A stretch of DNA of 64,000 nt from Actinomadura atramentaria DSM 43919 (lineage in GTDB: Bacteria; Actinomycetota; Actinomycetes; Streptosporangiales; Streptosporangiaceae). The stretch spans positions 656,478 through 720,477 of the forward strand of contig NZ_KB907209.1 in the NCBI RefSeq assembly GCF_000381885.1, read 5' to 3'. Below the pieces are notes generated by a model. That model worked only from the letters and a program-made list of their open reading frames with translations. It did not search any database and was not told the DNA's origin. The position numbers and the translations under genes are program-made. Below are positions 55,892-64,000 of this stretch, piece after piece (positions within the stretch are counted from its first letter, which is position 1; each line of letters starts with the position of its first letter).

Positions 55892-57702
55892 CCCGCCTTC
55901 TTCCTCGCCAAGATCCGGTAGGCGTTGCTGTCGGTGCGTGCGAGCGGGAGCGTCAGGACGTCCGCGACGATCGCCGCGCCCATGAGCGGTCCGGCCAGCA
56001 GGAGGGTGCCGAGCACGCGCGCGTGCTCGCGGCGGCCCGGCGGACGCGGCCACCAGGGTCTGTCCACATCCAGGCCGAGCCGGTTGACGACGGCGGCGGC
56101 GGACGCGACGAAGTCCGGCCCCTGGTCGGCCTCGCGCCGCTCGACCGCGAGGATCTCCATGCCGCGCAGCTCCAGCGCGCGCCGCAGGTTGCCGAACGGG
56201 ACCATGTTGAGGTGCTGCGGCGCGAGCCACGGCACCCAGTAGCCGCGCAGGACGCGGCCGAACCGCGACTCGGGGTCGGGCATCTCGACGAGCAGGTGCC
56301 CGCCGGGCGGCAGCACCTTCACCGCCGTGTCCAGCTCGGTCTGCGGGTCGGTGGTGTGCTCCAGGTAGTGGTGCATGCTGATCACGTCGTAGCGGCCGGT
56401 CAGGCGGTCGGCGGCGGTCGGGAACTCGCACCGGTAGCCGTTGTCGATCCAGCCGCGCGCGACGGCCTCGTCCACGCCCGCGCTCATGTCGAGGCCGTCG
56501 AACCGCGCGCCGGGCAGGACGGTCCGCGCGGCGCGGCAGAAGTGCGCCTTGCCGGTGCCGACGTCCAGCCACGCCGCCGGGTCGGTGAAGCGCCGCACCA
56601 TCGCGACGCGCGCCAGGTACCAGGCGGTGTTCGCGCTGAAGATCCGCTCGGCGAGGACGTCGCCGAGGCCGTCGTAGACGTCCTTGTAGTAGAAGTCCAG
56701 GCCCTCGCGCGTGAGCTGCGGGTTCTGGAAGACGTGGCCGCACGCCCGGCAGCGGTCGAGCGCGAACCGGCCGGGCTTGCCCTGGAGGACGTCGCGGACC
56801 CTGACGAGCCGCGCGACGCGTTCCGAGCCGCACCACGGGCAGTCGGCGCGGCGCGGGCCGACGAACCGCTCGACGCCCTGGTCGATCTGCTCCCGGTACC
56901 AGCCGCGCGCGGCCTCGCGGCGGGCGATGAGGCGCTGCTCCCAGGGCGTTCGGGGCGCGCGGAGCGTTTGCAAGCTGGACCACGGGGTGTGGACGACCCG
57001 GGTCGCGCAGACGCGGAGCAGGTCGCGCGGGACGACGGCGGTGCGCGTGAAGACGACGGCGGGCAGCGCGCAGTACAGAGCAGCCAGCGCCAGCCCGTAC
57101 GGCCAGGCCAGCGCGACGCCCGCGAGCATCAGCAGGTAGCCCGCCGTTGAGGCGAGCAACGTCTGCGGGAGCGCCAGCGTCTGCGGGATGACCAGCGCGA
57201 GCGAGCGCAGCCGCGACCGGCGGAACTCGGGGCGGCCCGGCGCCTCGATGTCCGCGACGACCAGGTCGGCGGCGCCCGTGTAGAGGCGCAGCCGGGCGGT
57301 GGCCTCGCCCAGTTCGTCCGGGTCGAGTTCGGCGGCGTCGACGCCCGCGCGCGCCAGGGCCTCGCGCTCGACCAGCAGGGCGTGGCACGCGCCGCGCCCC
57401 ATGCCGAGCGTGTCGGCGCGGTACCGGCGGACGTCCAGGTGGCGGAGCAGGTCCAGCGCCTCGTCCACCGGGAGGTTCGCGGGGACGAGGTCCAGCATCC
57501 CCAGGCCGTGGTCGCGGGCGTACGCCTCGGCCGCGCGGCGCACGGCCGGGGGCACGGTCACGCCGCGCGCGGCGAGCAGCGCGTAGCCGGGCGCGCCGGG
57601 GCCGTCCGCGGGCAGCCGGTCGAGCGCGGTGAGCCGCCGCCGCAGCCGGACGGCGTTCGCGGCCATGCAGGCGGCGACCAGGCACAGAAACGCCAGGACC
57701 AT
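55888..57702 (-). CDS. Membrane-anchored SAM-dependent methyltransferase with zinc ribbon
   Basis: The 604-aa product has an N-terminal membrane helix (VLAFLCLVAACMAANAV), about 190 residues of unknown type, two further helices (PQTLLASTAGYLLMLAGVAL, ALAALYCALPAVVFT), and then a zinc ribbon (CPWCGSE, CRACGH) joined to a class I methyltransferase domain (AAWLDVGTGKAHFCRAART, ISMHHYLEHTTDPQ). Zinc-ribbon methyltransferases of this type often modify lipids or sugars. It is the first gene of the minus-strand operon with the esterases and FAAL stub. ATG 57702 follows GAAAGG. Confidence 0.8.
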   Translation of the reverse strand: MVLAFLCLVAACMAANAVRLRRRLTALDRLPADGPGAPGYALLAARGVTVPPAVRRAAEAYARDHGLGMLDLVPANLPVDEALDLLRHLDVRRYRADTLGMGRGACHALLVEREALARAGVDAAELDPDELGEATARLRLYTGAADLVVADIEAPGRPEFRRSRLRSLALVIPQTLALPQTLLASTAGYLLMLAGVALAWPYGLALAALYCALPAVVFTRTAVVPRDLLRVCATRVVHTPWSSLQTLRAPRTPWEQRLIARREAARGWYREQIDQGVERFVGPRRADCPWCGSERVARLVRVRDVLQGKPGRFALDRCRACGHVFQNPQLTREGLDFYYKDVYDGLGDVLAERIFSANTAWYLARVAMVRRFTDPAAWLDVGTGKAHFCRAARTVLPGARFDGLDMSAGVDEAVARGWIDNGYRCEFPTAADRLTGRYDVISMHHYLEHTTDPQTELDTAVKVLPPGGHLLVEMPDPESRFGRVLRGYWVPWLAPQHLNMVPFGNLRRALELRGMEILAVERREADQGPDFVASAAAVVNRLGLDVDRPWWPRPPGRREHARVLGTLLLAGPLMGAAIVADVLTLPLARTDSNAYRILARKKAG

Positions 57703-57755
57703 GCCGTGCGCCTTTCGTCCGGACCGGCCGCGCCGGTGGCGGGAGGAAACTGCGC

Positions 57756-57779
57756 CACAGTGTGTGCCACACAGTGTGC
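57756..57779. promoter_or_regulatory. TGTG/CACA repeats between the divergent operons
   Basis: CACAGTGTGTGCCACACAGTG and its flanks form overlapping palindromes (GTGTGCCACAC at the centre) between the methyltransferase start (57702) and the FAH gene (57885). They resemble CTGTGTCACACAG at 53013. A shared regulator site is plausible. Confidence 0.4.
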
Positions 57780-57884
57780 CGTTGTTATGGCTCCGACTGC
57801 GCAATCCAGGACCGCTCTTCCGCCGCGCGCTGAGCAACCCGTTAGATGGACGCGCCAGGACCCGCCGAGCGAGGGGGACGGAAG

Positions 57885-58805
57885 ATGAGGTTCGTGCGCT
57901 ACGCCGACGGCGCGTCGGCGCAGGTCGCGGTCGTCGACGGCGACGCCGTCCGCGACATCGCCGGGGCCGCCGACCTGCTGCCGCTGGTCCAGGCGGGCCC
58001 CGACGCCCTGCGCGAGGCGGGCGAGACCGCGCTGCGCGGCGGCCCCGCCCGCGCCCTCGCCGAAATCACGCCGCTGTCGCCGCTGGCCGCGCCGCCGACC
58101 GTCCGCGACTTCTACGCGTTCGAGCAGCACGTCCGCGCCGGGCGCGCCTCGCGCGGCGGGAAGATCGACGCCGACTGGTACGAGCTGCCGGTCTTCTACT
58201 TCTCCAACCCGTACGCGGTCACCGGCTGCGGGGACGTCCGCATGACGCCCGGCACCGAGCGGTTCGACTTCGAGCTGGAGGTCGCCGCCGTCGTCGGTCG
58301 CGGCGGCGGCGACCTGACGCCGCGCGACGCCGAGGATCTGATCATCGGCTACTGCGTCCTCAACGACTGGAGCGGCCGCGACGTCCAGCGGCGCGAGATG
58401 CGGCAGGCGATGGGCCCGGTCAAGGGCAAGGACACCGCGACCGGCCTCGGCCCCTACCTCGTCACGCCCGACGAGATCGCGGACTTCCGCGAGGGGAGCG
58501 GGCACCGGCTGGCGATGACGTGCTCGGTGAACGGCCGCCCGTACTCGCGGGCGCTCTGGTCGGACGTGTACTGGTCGTTCGGCGAGATGATCGCCTACGC
58601 GTCGCGCGGCACGGAGGTCCGGCCCGGCGACGTCATCGGCTCGGGCACCTGCGGGACGGGCTGCATCCTGGAGCTGTCCCAGACGCACGGCTCGGACGCC
58701 TACCCCTGGCTCAGGCCGGGCGACGAGGTGGTCGCCGCCGTCGAGGGACTGGGCGAACTGCGCAACACGGTCGTCCCGGCCGTCCCGGTGGTGCCGCTGC
58801 GCTGA
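57885..58805 (+). CDS. Fumarylacetoacetate hydrolase family protein
   Basis: The 306-aa product has the FAH fold: a short N-terminal domain, then FYAFEQHVRAG and the metal-binding acidic residues in FDFELEVAAVVGRGG, with LNDWSGRDVQ and the late GSGTCGTGCILEL. FAH-type enzymes cleave or hydrate 2-oxo-acid intermediates in aromatic or steroid breakdown; the substrate is not evident. GAGGGGG precedes the ATG. It diverges from the methyltransferase-esterase operon. Confidence 0.9.
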   Translation: MRFVRYADGASAQVAVVDGDAVRDIAGAADLLPLVQAGPDALREAGETALRGGPARALAEITPLSPLAAPPTVRDFYAFEQHVRAGRASRGGKIDADWYELPVFYFSNPYAVTGCGDVRMTPGTERFDFELEVAAVVGRGGGDLTPRDAEDLIIGYCVLNDWSGRDVQRREMRQAMGPVKGKDTATGLGPYLVTPDEIADFREGSGHRLAMTCSVNGRPYSRALWSDVYWSFGEMIAYASRGTEVRPGDVIGSGTCGTGCILELSQTHGSDAYPWLRPGDEVVAAVEGLGELRNTVVPAVPVVPLR

Positions 58806-58909
58806 TGGCCGATCGTGGCCGGACAGCGCCCGAAACCCCCGGTTGATGCGGTTTTCCCCGTTACGCTGCCGCGCAGCGCGAGGCCGCAGGGGCTTGTAAG
58901 GGGGACGCC

Positions 58910-59425
58910 GTGCTCGACCCGTGGAACCACCAGGGGAAGTTCGCCGAGGACTACGTCCGCGTCCTCGCGTCCGCCGCCGGGCTCCTGATCTACAAGGACG
59001 ACCTCGACTACGACGGCATCGACCTCGGGTTCCGCTACCCGGGCCGCAGCGGACTCGCCGCGTCGCCCGCCGTCGAGGCGCAGATCAAGTCGTGCTCGAA
59101 CCCGCAGTACGCGGGCGGGGAACTGCTGTACGACGGGCTCACCGAGGTGCAGTACAACAAGCTCGCGGACGGGCCGTTCACCGTGCCGCGCTACCTGTTC
59201 GTCATCGTCGTCCCGCAGGACAACGACGCGTACGCCAGCTTCGAGACGCGCGGGATGCTGCTGGGCCAGCTCGGGTTCTTCCACGGCTTCGACGGCGAGA
59301 AGCCCGTCGCCCGGCCCGACGCCCGGCGCCGGCACCGGGTGGGCGTGCCGCTGGCGAACGTCCTGACGACGCGGTCCCTGCTCGACCTGGTGCGCGCGCC
59401 CGAGCGCTCCGATCCGGCGGCATGA
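58910..59425 (+). CDS. DUF4365-like restriction-endonuclease-fold protein
   Basis: The 171-aa product starts NHQGKFAEDYVRVLASAAGL and continues YDGIDLGFRYPG and VEAQIKSCS. The order Glu in helix 1, an Asp in YDGIDLG and a Gln-x-Lys in AQIKS matches the DUF4365 family, which is thought to have a PD-(D/E)XK nuclease fold and is common in defence loci. The C-terminal 50 residues are variable. A TACGCT -10-like box lies at 58862. The stop overlaps the next start (ATGA), so this is the first gene of a coupled operon. Confidence 0.68.
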   Translation: MLDPWNHQGKFAEDYVRVLASAAGLLIYKDDLDYDGIDLGFRYPGRSGLAASPAVEAQIKSCSNPQYAGGELLYDGLTEVQYNKLADGPFTVPRYLFVIVVPQDNDAYASFETRGMLLGQLGFFHGFDGEKPVARPDARRRHRVGVPLANVLTTRSLLDLVRAPERSDPAA

Positions 59426-60471
59426 CCGGCGTCCTGTCGGTCGCCGACATCAGCGGCTACCTCGCCGCGTCCGGGTGGGTCCGCCGGCCCGGGACGTGGC
59501 GGGGCGCGTCGGTGTGGGTCCACGGCGACGAGCACGAGATCCTCGTGCCCGCGCGCGACGGGATGGGCGACGGCCCGCGCCGCGTCCGCGAGATCGTCGC
59601 CGCGCTCGCCGCCGTCGAGGGCCGGTCGCGCGCGGCCGTCGCCGCCGACGTCGCCGCGCCCGCCGACGACGTCCAGTGGTACCGGGCGGCGGGCGGCACC
59701 GGCGGCCTCACCGCCGCGCTCACCGCGCTGGAGAGTGCGAAGGACGTCCTCGGCGCGGCGGCCCGCGCCGTCGTCACCGGGCCGCGCGCCGTGTTCGAGG
59801 GGCCGCCGCCCCGGCCCGTCCGCGACCTGCTCGACACCGTCGGCGTCGCCCCGTTCGAGCCCGGCGGCGACCGCGTCGCCCTGCGGCTGCCGCTCGGCGA
59901 CGGCCCGGACCCGCTCGGCCGCCGCGCGCTCGTCCTGCTGCGCGGCGCGGCGCTGCGGCTCAGCGCCGCCGCCGACGCGGGCGACCTCGCGGGCTTCGAC
60001 GCGAGCGTCGGGTCCGGCGCGTCCGCCAACCTGTGCCGCGCGCTCGCGCGGTTCGCCGGGCCGGACGGGACCGGCCCGTTCGAGGTCGGCTTCCGCTGGG
60101 CGCGGGCGCTCCCGCGCGACACGCCGCAGGAGTCCGTCGCGTTCGGGCCCGGCGCGGGGCGGCTCCTCGGCCGGGCCGGGTTCCGGCTGCGCAGGCTCCG
60201 GTTCGCGGGCGAGGCGAGCGTCACCGGCCTGGTCGACGCGCTCCGCGACGACGGCGGCGGCCGGTTCCGCGTCCACGTGCGCGGCACCGTGACGCCCGAC
60301 GTCGCGCGCGCCCTGTGGGTCCGGCTCCCCGACGCCGCGACCTACGACCGGGCCATCGCCGCGCACCGCGAGCAGCGCGCCGTCACCGCGTCCGGCGGGC
60401 TGACCGTCGAGCACGGCCACACCGAACTGGTCACCGGGCCGGGCGAATTCCGCGTCCGGGCCGACCCCTAG
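59422..60471 (+). CDS. Unknown protein, second gene of the dual-ATPase operon
   Basis: I do not recognise this 349-aa protein. It has an N-terminal GVLSVADISGYLAASGWVRR and a WVHGDEHEILVPARDG strand pair, a helical middle (LTAALTALESAKDVLGAAAR), and a beta-rich C-terminal half (VALRLPLGDGP, PFEVGFRWARALP, RFRVHVRGTVTPDVARALWV). There is no signal peptide or membrane helix. Start and stop spacing (four-base overlap upstream, 11 bases to the next gene) show it is made with its neighbours. It may be the recognition or adaptor subunit, which is inference. Confidence 0.8.
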   Translation: MTGVLSVADISGYLAASGWVRRPGTWRGASVWVHGDEHEILVPARDGMGDGPRRVREIVAALAAVEGRSRAAVAADVAAPADDVQWYRAAGGTGGLTAALTALESAKDVLGAAARAVVTGPRAVFEGPPPRPVRDLLDTVGVAPFEPGGDRVALRLPLGDGPDPLGRRALVLLRGAALRLSAAADAGDLAGFDASVGSGASANLCRALARFAGPDGTGPFEVGFRWARALPRDTPQESVAFGPGAGRLLGRAGFRLRRLRFAGEASVTGLVDALRDDGGGRFRVHVRGTVTPDVARALWVRLPDAATYDRAIAAHREQRAVTASGGLTVEHGHTELVTGPGEFRVRADP

Positions 60472-60482
60472 GAGGACTCCGC

Positions 60483-61106
60483 ATGGCACACACCGAGTTC
60501 GGGACGCCGGAGCGCGCGCTGCTCGTCGCGCTCATGGCGCTGGGCGGGTCGGCGTCGAACCCGGAGCTGCGGGACGCGTTCGGCGCGGCGCTGGACGGCG
60601 CGGCCCGCCGCCGGATGAACGGCCTCGGGCTGGTCGCGAGCGAGAAGCGCGGCCGCGCGTACCACCACGAACTCACCGAGGACGGCTGGGCGTGGTGCGT
60701 CGCCGAGCTGTCGGCCGCCGCGCCGCCGCGCGCGGGATCGCTCGGCCGCGCGCTGTACCTGCTGCTGCCCGCGCTGCGCGACGCGCTGCGGCGGTCCGGG
60801 ACGAGCCTGGGCGAGTTCCTGGTGCGCGCCGAGCCGGAGCCCGTCGACCTGGAGGCGGGCATCCGCGACGCCTACCGGCGGCTCGCGCGCCGCCCGCAGG
60901 ACTGGGTGCTGCTCACGGCCGTCCGCCCGCTGCTCGGCGACGCGCCCCGCGCCGAGGTGGACGACGTCCTGCGCCGGATGGAGCGGCTCCCCGACGTCAA
61001 CCTCGCGCCCGAGGCCAACCAGCGGACGCTCACCGCCGCCGACCGGGCCGCGGCCGTCCGCGTCGGCGGGACCGACAAGCACCTGCTGTCGATCGAGGCG
61101 CGGTGA
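60483..61106 (+). CDS. Winged-helix-like protein, third gene of the dual-ATPase operon
   Basis: The 207-aa product begins with a region like a winged helix: TPERALLVALMALGGSASNP, then RRMNGLGLVASEKRGRAYHH and LTEDGWAWCVAEL. The second half is helical and charged (DLEAGIRDAYRRLARRPQDW) and ends with a conserved-looking VGGTDKHLLSIEA. The ATG follows AGGAGG. Its stop overlaps the next GTG by four bases. It could contact DNA for the large ATPase; it is not a standard transcription factor family that I can name. Confidence 0.75.
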   Translation: MAHTEFGTPERALLVALMALGGSASNPELRDAFGAALDGAARRRMNGLGLVASEKRGRAYHHELTEDGWAWCVAELSAAAPPRAGSLGRALYLLLPALRDALRRSGTSLGEFLVRAEPEPVDLEAGIRDAYRRLARRPQDWVLLTAVRPLLGDAPRAEVDDVLRRMERLPDVNLAPEANQRTLTAADRAAAVRVGGTDKHLLSIEAR

Positions 61107-64000
61107 ACGACGCCGAGCGGCGGGCGCTGCGCGCCATCGCGGCCGGACTGGACTGGGCGGCGACCGCCGAGCACGCGTGGGCGACGCCCGCCTTCCACGT
61201 GGACGGGCTCCACCGCCGGGCCGAACTGCTCATCACGGACGGGATCGAGGACGCCGCCGCGTCCCACGCCGCCAGCCCGCTCGGCGTCGTGCTCGAAGGC
61301 GAGGGCGGCGCGGGCAAGACGCACCTGCTCGGCTGGGTCCGCCGCCGCGTCGGGGCGGCGGGCGGCTACTTCTTCCTGGTGGACTTCAGCGTCGGCGGGG
61401 AGTTCTGGGAGCTGACGGCGCGCGCGATGGTCGAGGACCTGGGGCGGCCCGACCCGGGGTCGGGCGGGGACGCGCCGGACCAGGTCGTCGTCCTGCTGCG
61501 CCGCCTCGCCTCGCTCGCGGGCGTCACCGAGGCGACCGCCGCCGCGCTCACCGGCGCGGCCCCCTGCACGCGCGCGGACCTGGACGCGCTCGTCCACGGC
61601 CTGCTCGCCCGCGACCGGCGGCTGATCATCCGGTGCGCGGACACGCTGCGCGCGCTCGCGCTCTTCGCCGCCCCGGATCTGGCCGCCGCGGACGTCGGAT
61701 ACGCGCACCTGACCTCGACGGACGAGGCGCAGCCCGGCGAGCGGCAGGCGTGGGGGATGAGCCGCCGCGTGCGCAGCCCGCAGGAGGTCGTGGTCGAGCT
61801 GTCGTCGATCCTCGCGCTGACCGGGCCGAGCGTGATCGCCGTCGACCAGATCGACGCGCTGCTGGAGCACACCGCGAAGTCGGCGGGCGCGGTCGGCGAC
61901 GACGACGCGCCCCGCGACGACACCACGCTGGAGAAGATCGCCGGGGGGCTGATGGCGCTCCGGCAGACGACTCGGCGGACGCTGTGCGTCCTGGCGTGCC
62001 TGACGTCGTCGTGGACACACGTGCGCAACCAGGCCGTGGCCACGGCTTCGGACCGGTTCCGCTCGTCGCTCGTCCTGCAGATGGTCGGCGATCCGGAGAC
62101 GGCGCGCGTGCTGATCGAGCGGCGGATCGCGGCCGCGCTCGCCGGGACGGGGTTCACGCCGCCCGATCCGGCCTGGCCCGTCGCGCCCGGCGCGTTCGAG
62201 ACCGCGCCGGGGAGCACGCCGCGCGCGCTGCTGAAACGCCTCGCCGCGCATGTCGAGGCGTGCCGCCGCGAGGACGCCGTGCGGCTCCTGGAGAGCTTCA
62301 CCGACGACCTGCCGCCCGTGCTCGCGCCCGCCGCGCCGTCTGCCGCCATGCCCGCCGCGCCGCCTGCTGTCACGCCCGCCGCGCCGCCTGATGCCGCGCC
62401 TGCCGCTGCACCGCCTGCTGTCGCGCCTGCCGCGCCGCCGGAGCTGGACGCGCTCGACGCGCGGTTCGCCGAGCTGCTCGCCGCCGCCGACCCGTCCGGC
62501 GCGCTCGACCCGGCCGCCGAGGACGCCGTCGTGCCCCGGCTGCTCGCCGCGGGCCTCACCGCGTGGAAGGCCGAGGCGGGCCCGGCGGGCCGCGCCTTCT
62601 CCGTCGACCCGCCGCCCGGCCACCGGCCCGCCCTGCACGCCCGGCTCCGGCAGGTCCTCGACGAGCGGACCGACGCGCAGCGGCACTGGGCGTTCCGCGC
62701 GATCGGCGCGCCGCACCACCGGGCGGTGCTCAAACGCCTGGACGACGCGTTCACCGCCGCGGGCATCGGCCCCGACGTCCCCGACCGCACGCTCGTCGTG
62801 CTCCGCAACGCCCGCTGGTCCGCGGGCGAGCGGACGCGCGACCGCACCGAGTTCCTGGCCGACAGCGGCGGCTGCGCGCTGCCGCTCACCGAAACCGACC
62901 TGCGCACCTTCGCCGCGCTCGCGACCCTGCTCGCCGAACGCGCCCCCGACCTGGACGACTGGCTCCGCGCCCGCCGCCCCGCGAGCCGCACCGGGCTGCT
63001 GGCGACCGTCCTCGCGGACGCCCTCCCCGCTACCGCGCCACCGCCGCCCCACACGATCCCGCCGCTCCTCACCTCACCGCCCCACCCCGCGACACGCCCC
63101 GCCGAATCGCCGCCCGCCCCACGACCGCCCGCCGAACCGACACCGCCGCCCGCCGCAGCGCCGGACGAGCCAACGCCGCCGCCCGCTGCCGCATCGCCGC
63201 CGCCCGCGCTACCGCCCAGCGCGGCAACCCCGCCCGCCGCGCCGCCACCCGCTGCGCCGCCGCCGGGCGAGACCGCGCCGTCGGCCGCGCCGCCGCTGGC
63301 CGCGCCGCCGCCCGCCGCGGCGCCGCCTGCTGCCGCACCGCCGTCGGCCATGCCGTCGCCCAATGCGGCCATCCCGCCCGCCGCGCCGCTGACCGCGCCG
63401 CCGCCCGTTGCGACGCCACGGCTCGGCGCAGCGCCTCTGCCGGACGCGGCGCCGACCGCTGGGACGTCGCCGCCCGCCACCGCGCCGCCCGCCGCGCAGA
63501 CGCCTGCCGCAGCGCCGTCCGGCGCGGCGCCGAGGCTCGCGCTGGAGAACCCGCCCGAGGCCGCGCGGGTGCGGGTCGGGGAGCGGGCGCGCGGGGACGG
63601 GGACGTCGAGCTCGACCTGGCCGTCCTGACCCGACACACGGCGATCTTCGCCGGGTCCGGCTCGGGCAAGACCGTCCTGCTGCGCCGCCTGGTGGAGGAG
63701 TGCGCGCTGCGGGGCGTGTCCGCGATCGTGCTGGACCCCAACAACGACCTCGCCCGCCTCGGCGACCCGTGGCCGGAGCCGCCGCCGGGCTGGCTGCCCG
63801 GCGACGCCGACCGCGCCCGCGCCTACCTGGACGGGACCGACGTCGTCGTGTGGACGCCGGGCCGCGCGTCGGGCCGTCCGCTGAGCTTCCAGCCGCTGCC
63901 CGACCTCGCGGCCGTCCGCGACGACCCCGACGAGCTGCGCTCCGGGATCGACGTCGCCGTCGAGGCCCTGGCCCCGCACGCCGCCCTCACCGGACGCAAG
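61103..64000 (+). CDS. Giant dual P-loop ATPase: AAA/STAND-like domain plus HerA/FtsK-like domain (3' end outside the window)
   Basis: The frame is open for 966 codons from the GTG at 61103 to the end of the window. The first ATPase domain has Walker A GEGGAGKT at about 66-73 and a Walker B-like VIAVDQID near 244-251. A Pro/Ala linker (about 410-440) precedes a helical middle part, then a 170-residue Pro/Ala-rich spacer (about 640-810). The second domain begins at about 815 with GDVELDLAVLTRHTAIFAGS, Walker A GSGSGKT at about 851-857 and AIVLDPNNDLARLGDPW, which is typical of HerA/DUF87 DNA-translocating ATPases. Two P-loops of different types in one chain behind a nuclease-like gene are unusual. 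Confidence 0.85.
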   Translation, partial: MNDAERRALRAIAAGLDWAATAEHAWATPAFHVDGLHRRAELLITDGIEDAAASHAASPLGVVLEGEGGAGKTHLLGWVRRRVGAAGGYFFLVDFSVGGEFWELTARAMVEDLGRPDPGSGGDAPDQVVVLLRRLASLAGVTEATAAALTGAAPCTRADLDALVHGLLARDRRLIIRCADTLRALALFAAPDLAAADVGYAHLTSTDEAQPGERQAWGMSRRVRSPQEVVVELSSILALTGPSVIAVDQIDALLEHTAKSAGAVGDDDAPRDDTTLEKIAGGLMALRQTTRRTLCVLACLTSSWTHVRNQAVATASDRFRSSLVLQMVGDPETARVLIERRIAAALAGTGFTPPDPAWPVAPGAFETAPGSTPRALLKRLAAHVEACRREDAVRLLESFTDDLPPVLAPAAPSAAMPAAPPAVTPAAPPDAAPAAAPPAVAPAAPPELDALDARFAELLAAADPSGALDPAAEDAVVPRLLAAGLTAWKAEAGPAGRAFSVDPPPGHRPALHARLRQVLDERTDAQRHWAFRAIGAPHHRAVLKRLDDAFTAAGIGPDVPDRTLVVLRNARWSAGERTRDRTEFLADSGGCALPLTETDLRTFAALATLLAERAPDLDDWLRARRPASRTGLLATVLADALPATAPPPPHTIPPLLTSPPHPATRPAESPPAPRPPAEPTPPPAAAPDEPTPPPAAASPPPALPPSAATPPAAPPPAAPPPGETAPSAAPPLAAPPPAAAPPAAAPPSAMPSPNAAIPPAAPLTAPPPVATPRLGAAPLPDAAPTAGTSPPATAPPAAQTPAAAPSGAAPRLALENPPEAARVRVGERARGDGDVELDLAVLTRHTAIFAGSGSGKTVLLRRLVEECALRGVSAIVLDPNNDLARLGDPWPEPPPGWLPGDADRARAYLDGTDVVVWTPGRASGRPLSFQPLPDLAAVRDDPDELRSGIDVAVEALAPHAALTGRK

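Noticed and set aside
63020..63540. Repetitive Pro/Ala codons that look like a repeat array
   Set aside because: They are in frame with the dual ATPase and encode a flexible linker. Spacing is irregular and there is no CRISPR-like repeat and spacer pattern.

Overview
The window comes from a very GC-rich actinobacterium, most likely Actinomadura or another member of the Thermomonosporaceae/Streptosporangiales. This rests on the strong G/C bias at third codon positions, frequent GTG starts, the core gene order, and many promoters with a TANNNT -10 box placed 6-8 bases before the start codon (leaderless transcripts). The genus is an inference from gene content.

Region 1 (1-2,500) holds the start of an MFS exporter divergent from its TetR-type regulator, then a minus-strand histidine kinase/response regulator pair. 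Region 2 (2,700-32,800) is the conserved chromosomal backbone: valS, two poorly known membrane or helix-hairpin-helix proteins, folC-DUF4233-ndk, the cell-shape operon mreB-mreC-mreD-mrdA-rodA, a B12-type radical SAM protein with its DUF2344 partner, rne, rplU-rpmA-obgE, proB-proA, a Tat-exported metallophosphoesterase, an M48 peptidase divergent from nadD, then rsfS and a histidine phosphatase. Two unusual intergenic repeats sit in it: a hairpin-rich dispersed repeat (5.4 kb and 18.5 kb, opposite orientation) and a 136-bp element with 23-bp terminal inverted repeats (22,969-23,104).

Region 3 (32,900-47,809) is bracketed by two identical tRNA-Ala(GGC) genes and is accessory. Its core is a decaying RHS polymorphic-toxin locus: a 5'-truncated LamG gene, a 6.9-kb RHS gene interrupted by one in-frame TAG, a Hint domain and C-terminal toxin with a candidate immunity gene, and then a displaced second cassette. 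That cassette begins inside a repeated Hint domain and fuses an RNase A-like toxin remnant to immunity-like sequence. A beta-lactamase-fold hydrolase and a protein-isoaspartate methyltransferase homologue lie on the far side.

Region 4 (47,860-58,800) carries secreted proteins, an MFS/thiolase/HxlR group with matching candidate operators, a DUF6801-like secreted protein, a GntR regulator, and a minus-strand operon of a methyltransferase and two antigen-85/esterase-D-like esterases separated by a 40-codon stub of a fatty-acyl-AMP ligase gene. An FAH-family hydrolase gene diverges from it.

Region 5 (58,910 to the end) is a tightly coupled four-gene operon: a DUF4365-like nuclease-fold protein, a 349-aa protein of unknown type, a winged-helix-like protein, and a very large protein with two P-loops (AAA/STAND-like then HerA/FtsK-like) that runs off the window. 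It resembles no defence system I can name and is the best candidate here for an undescribed system.
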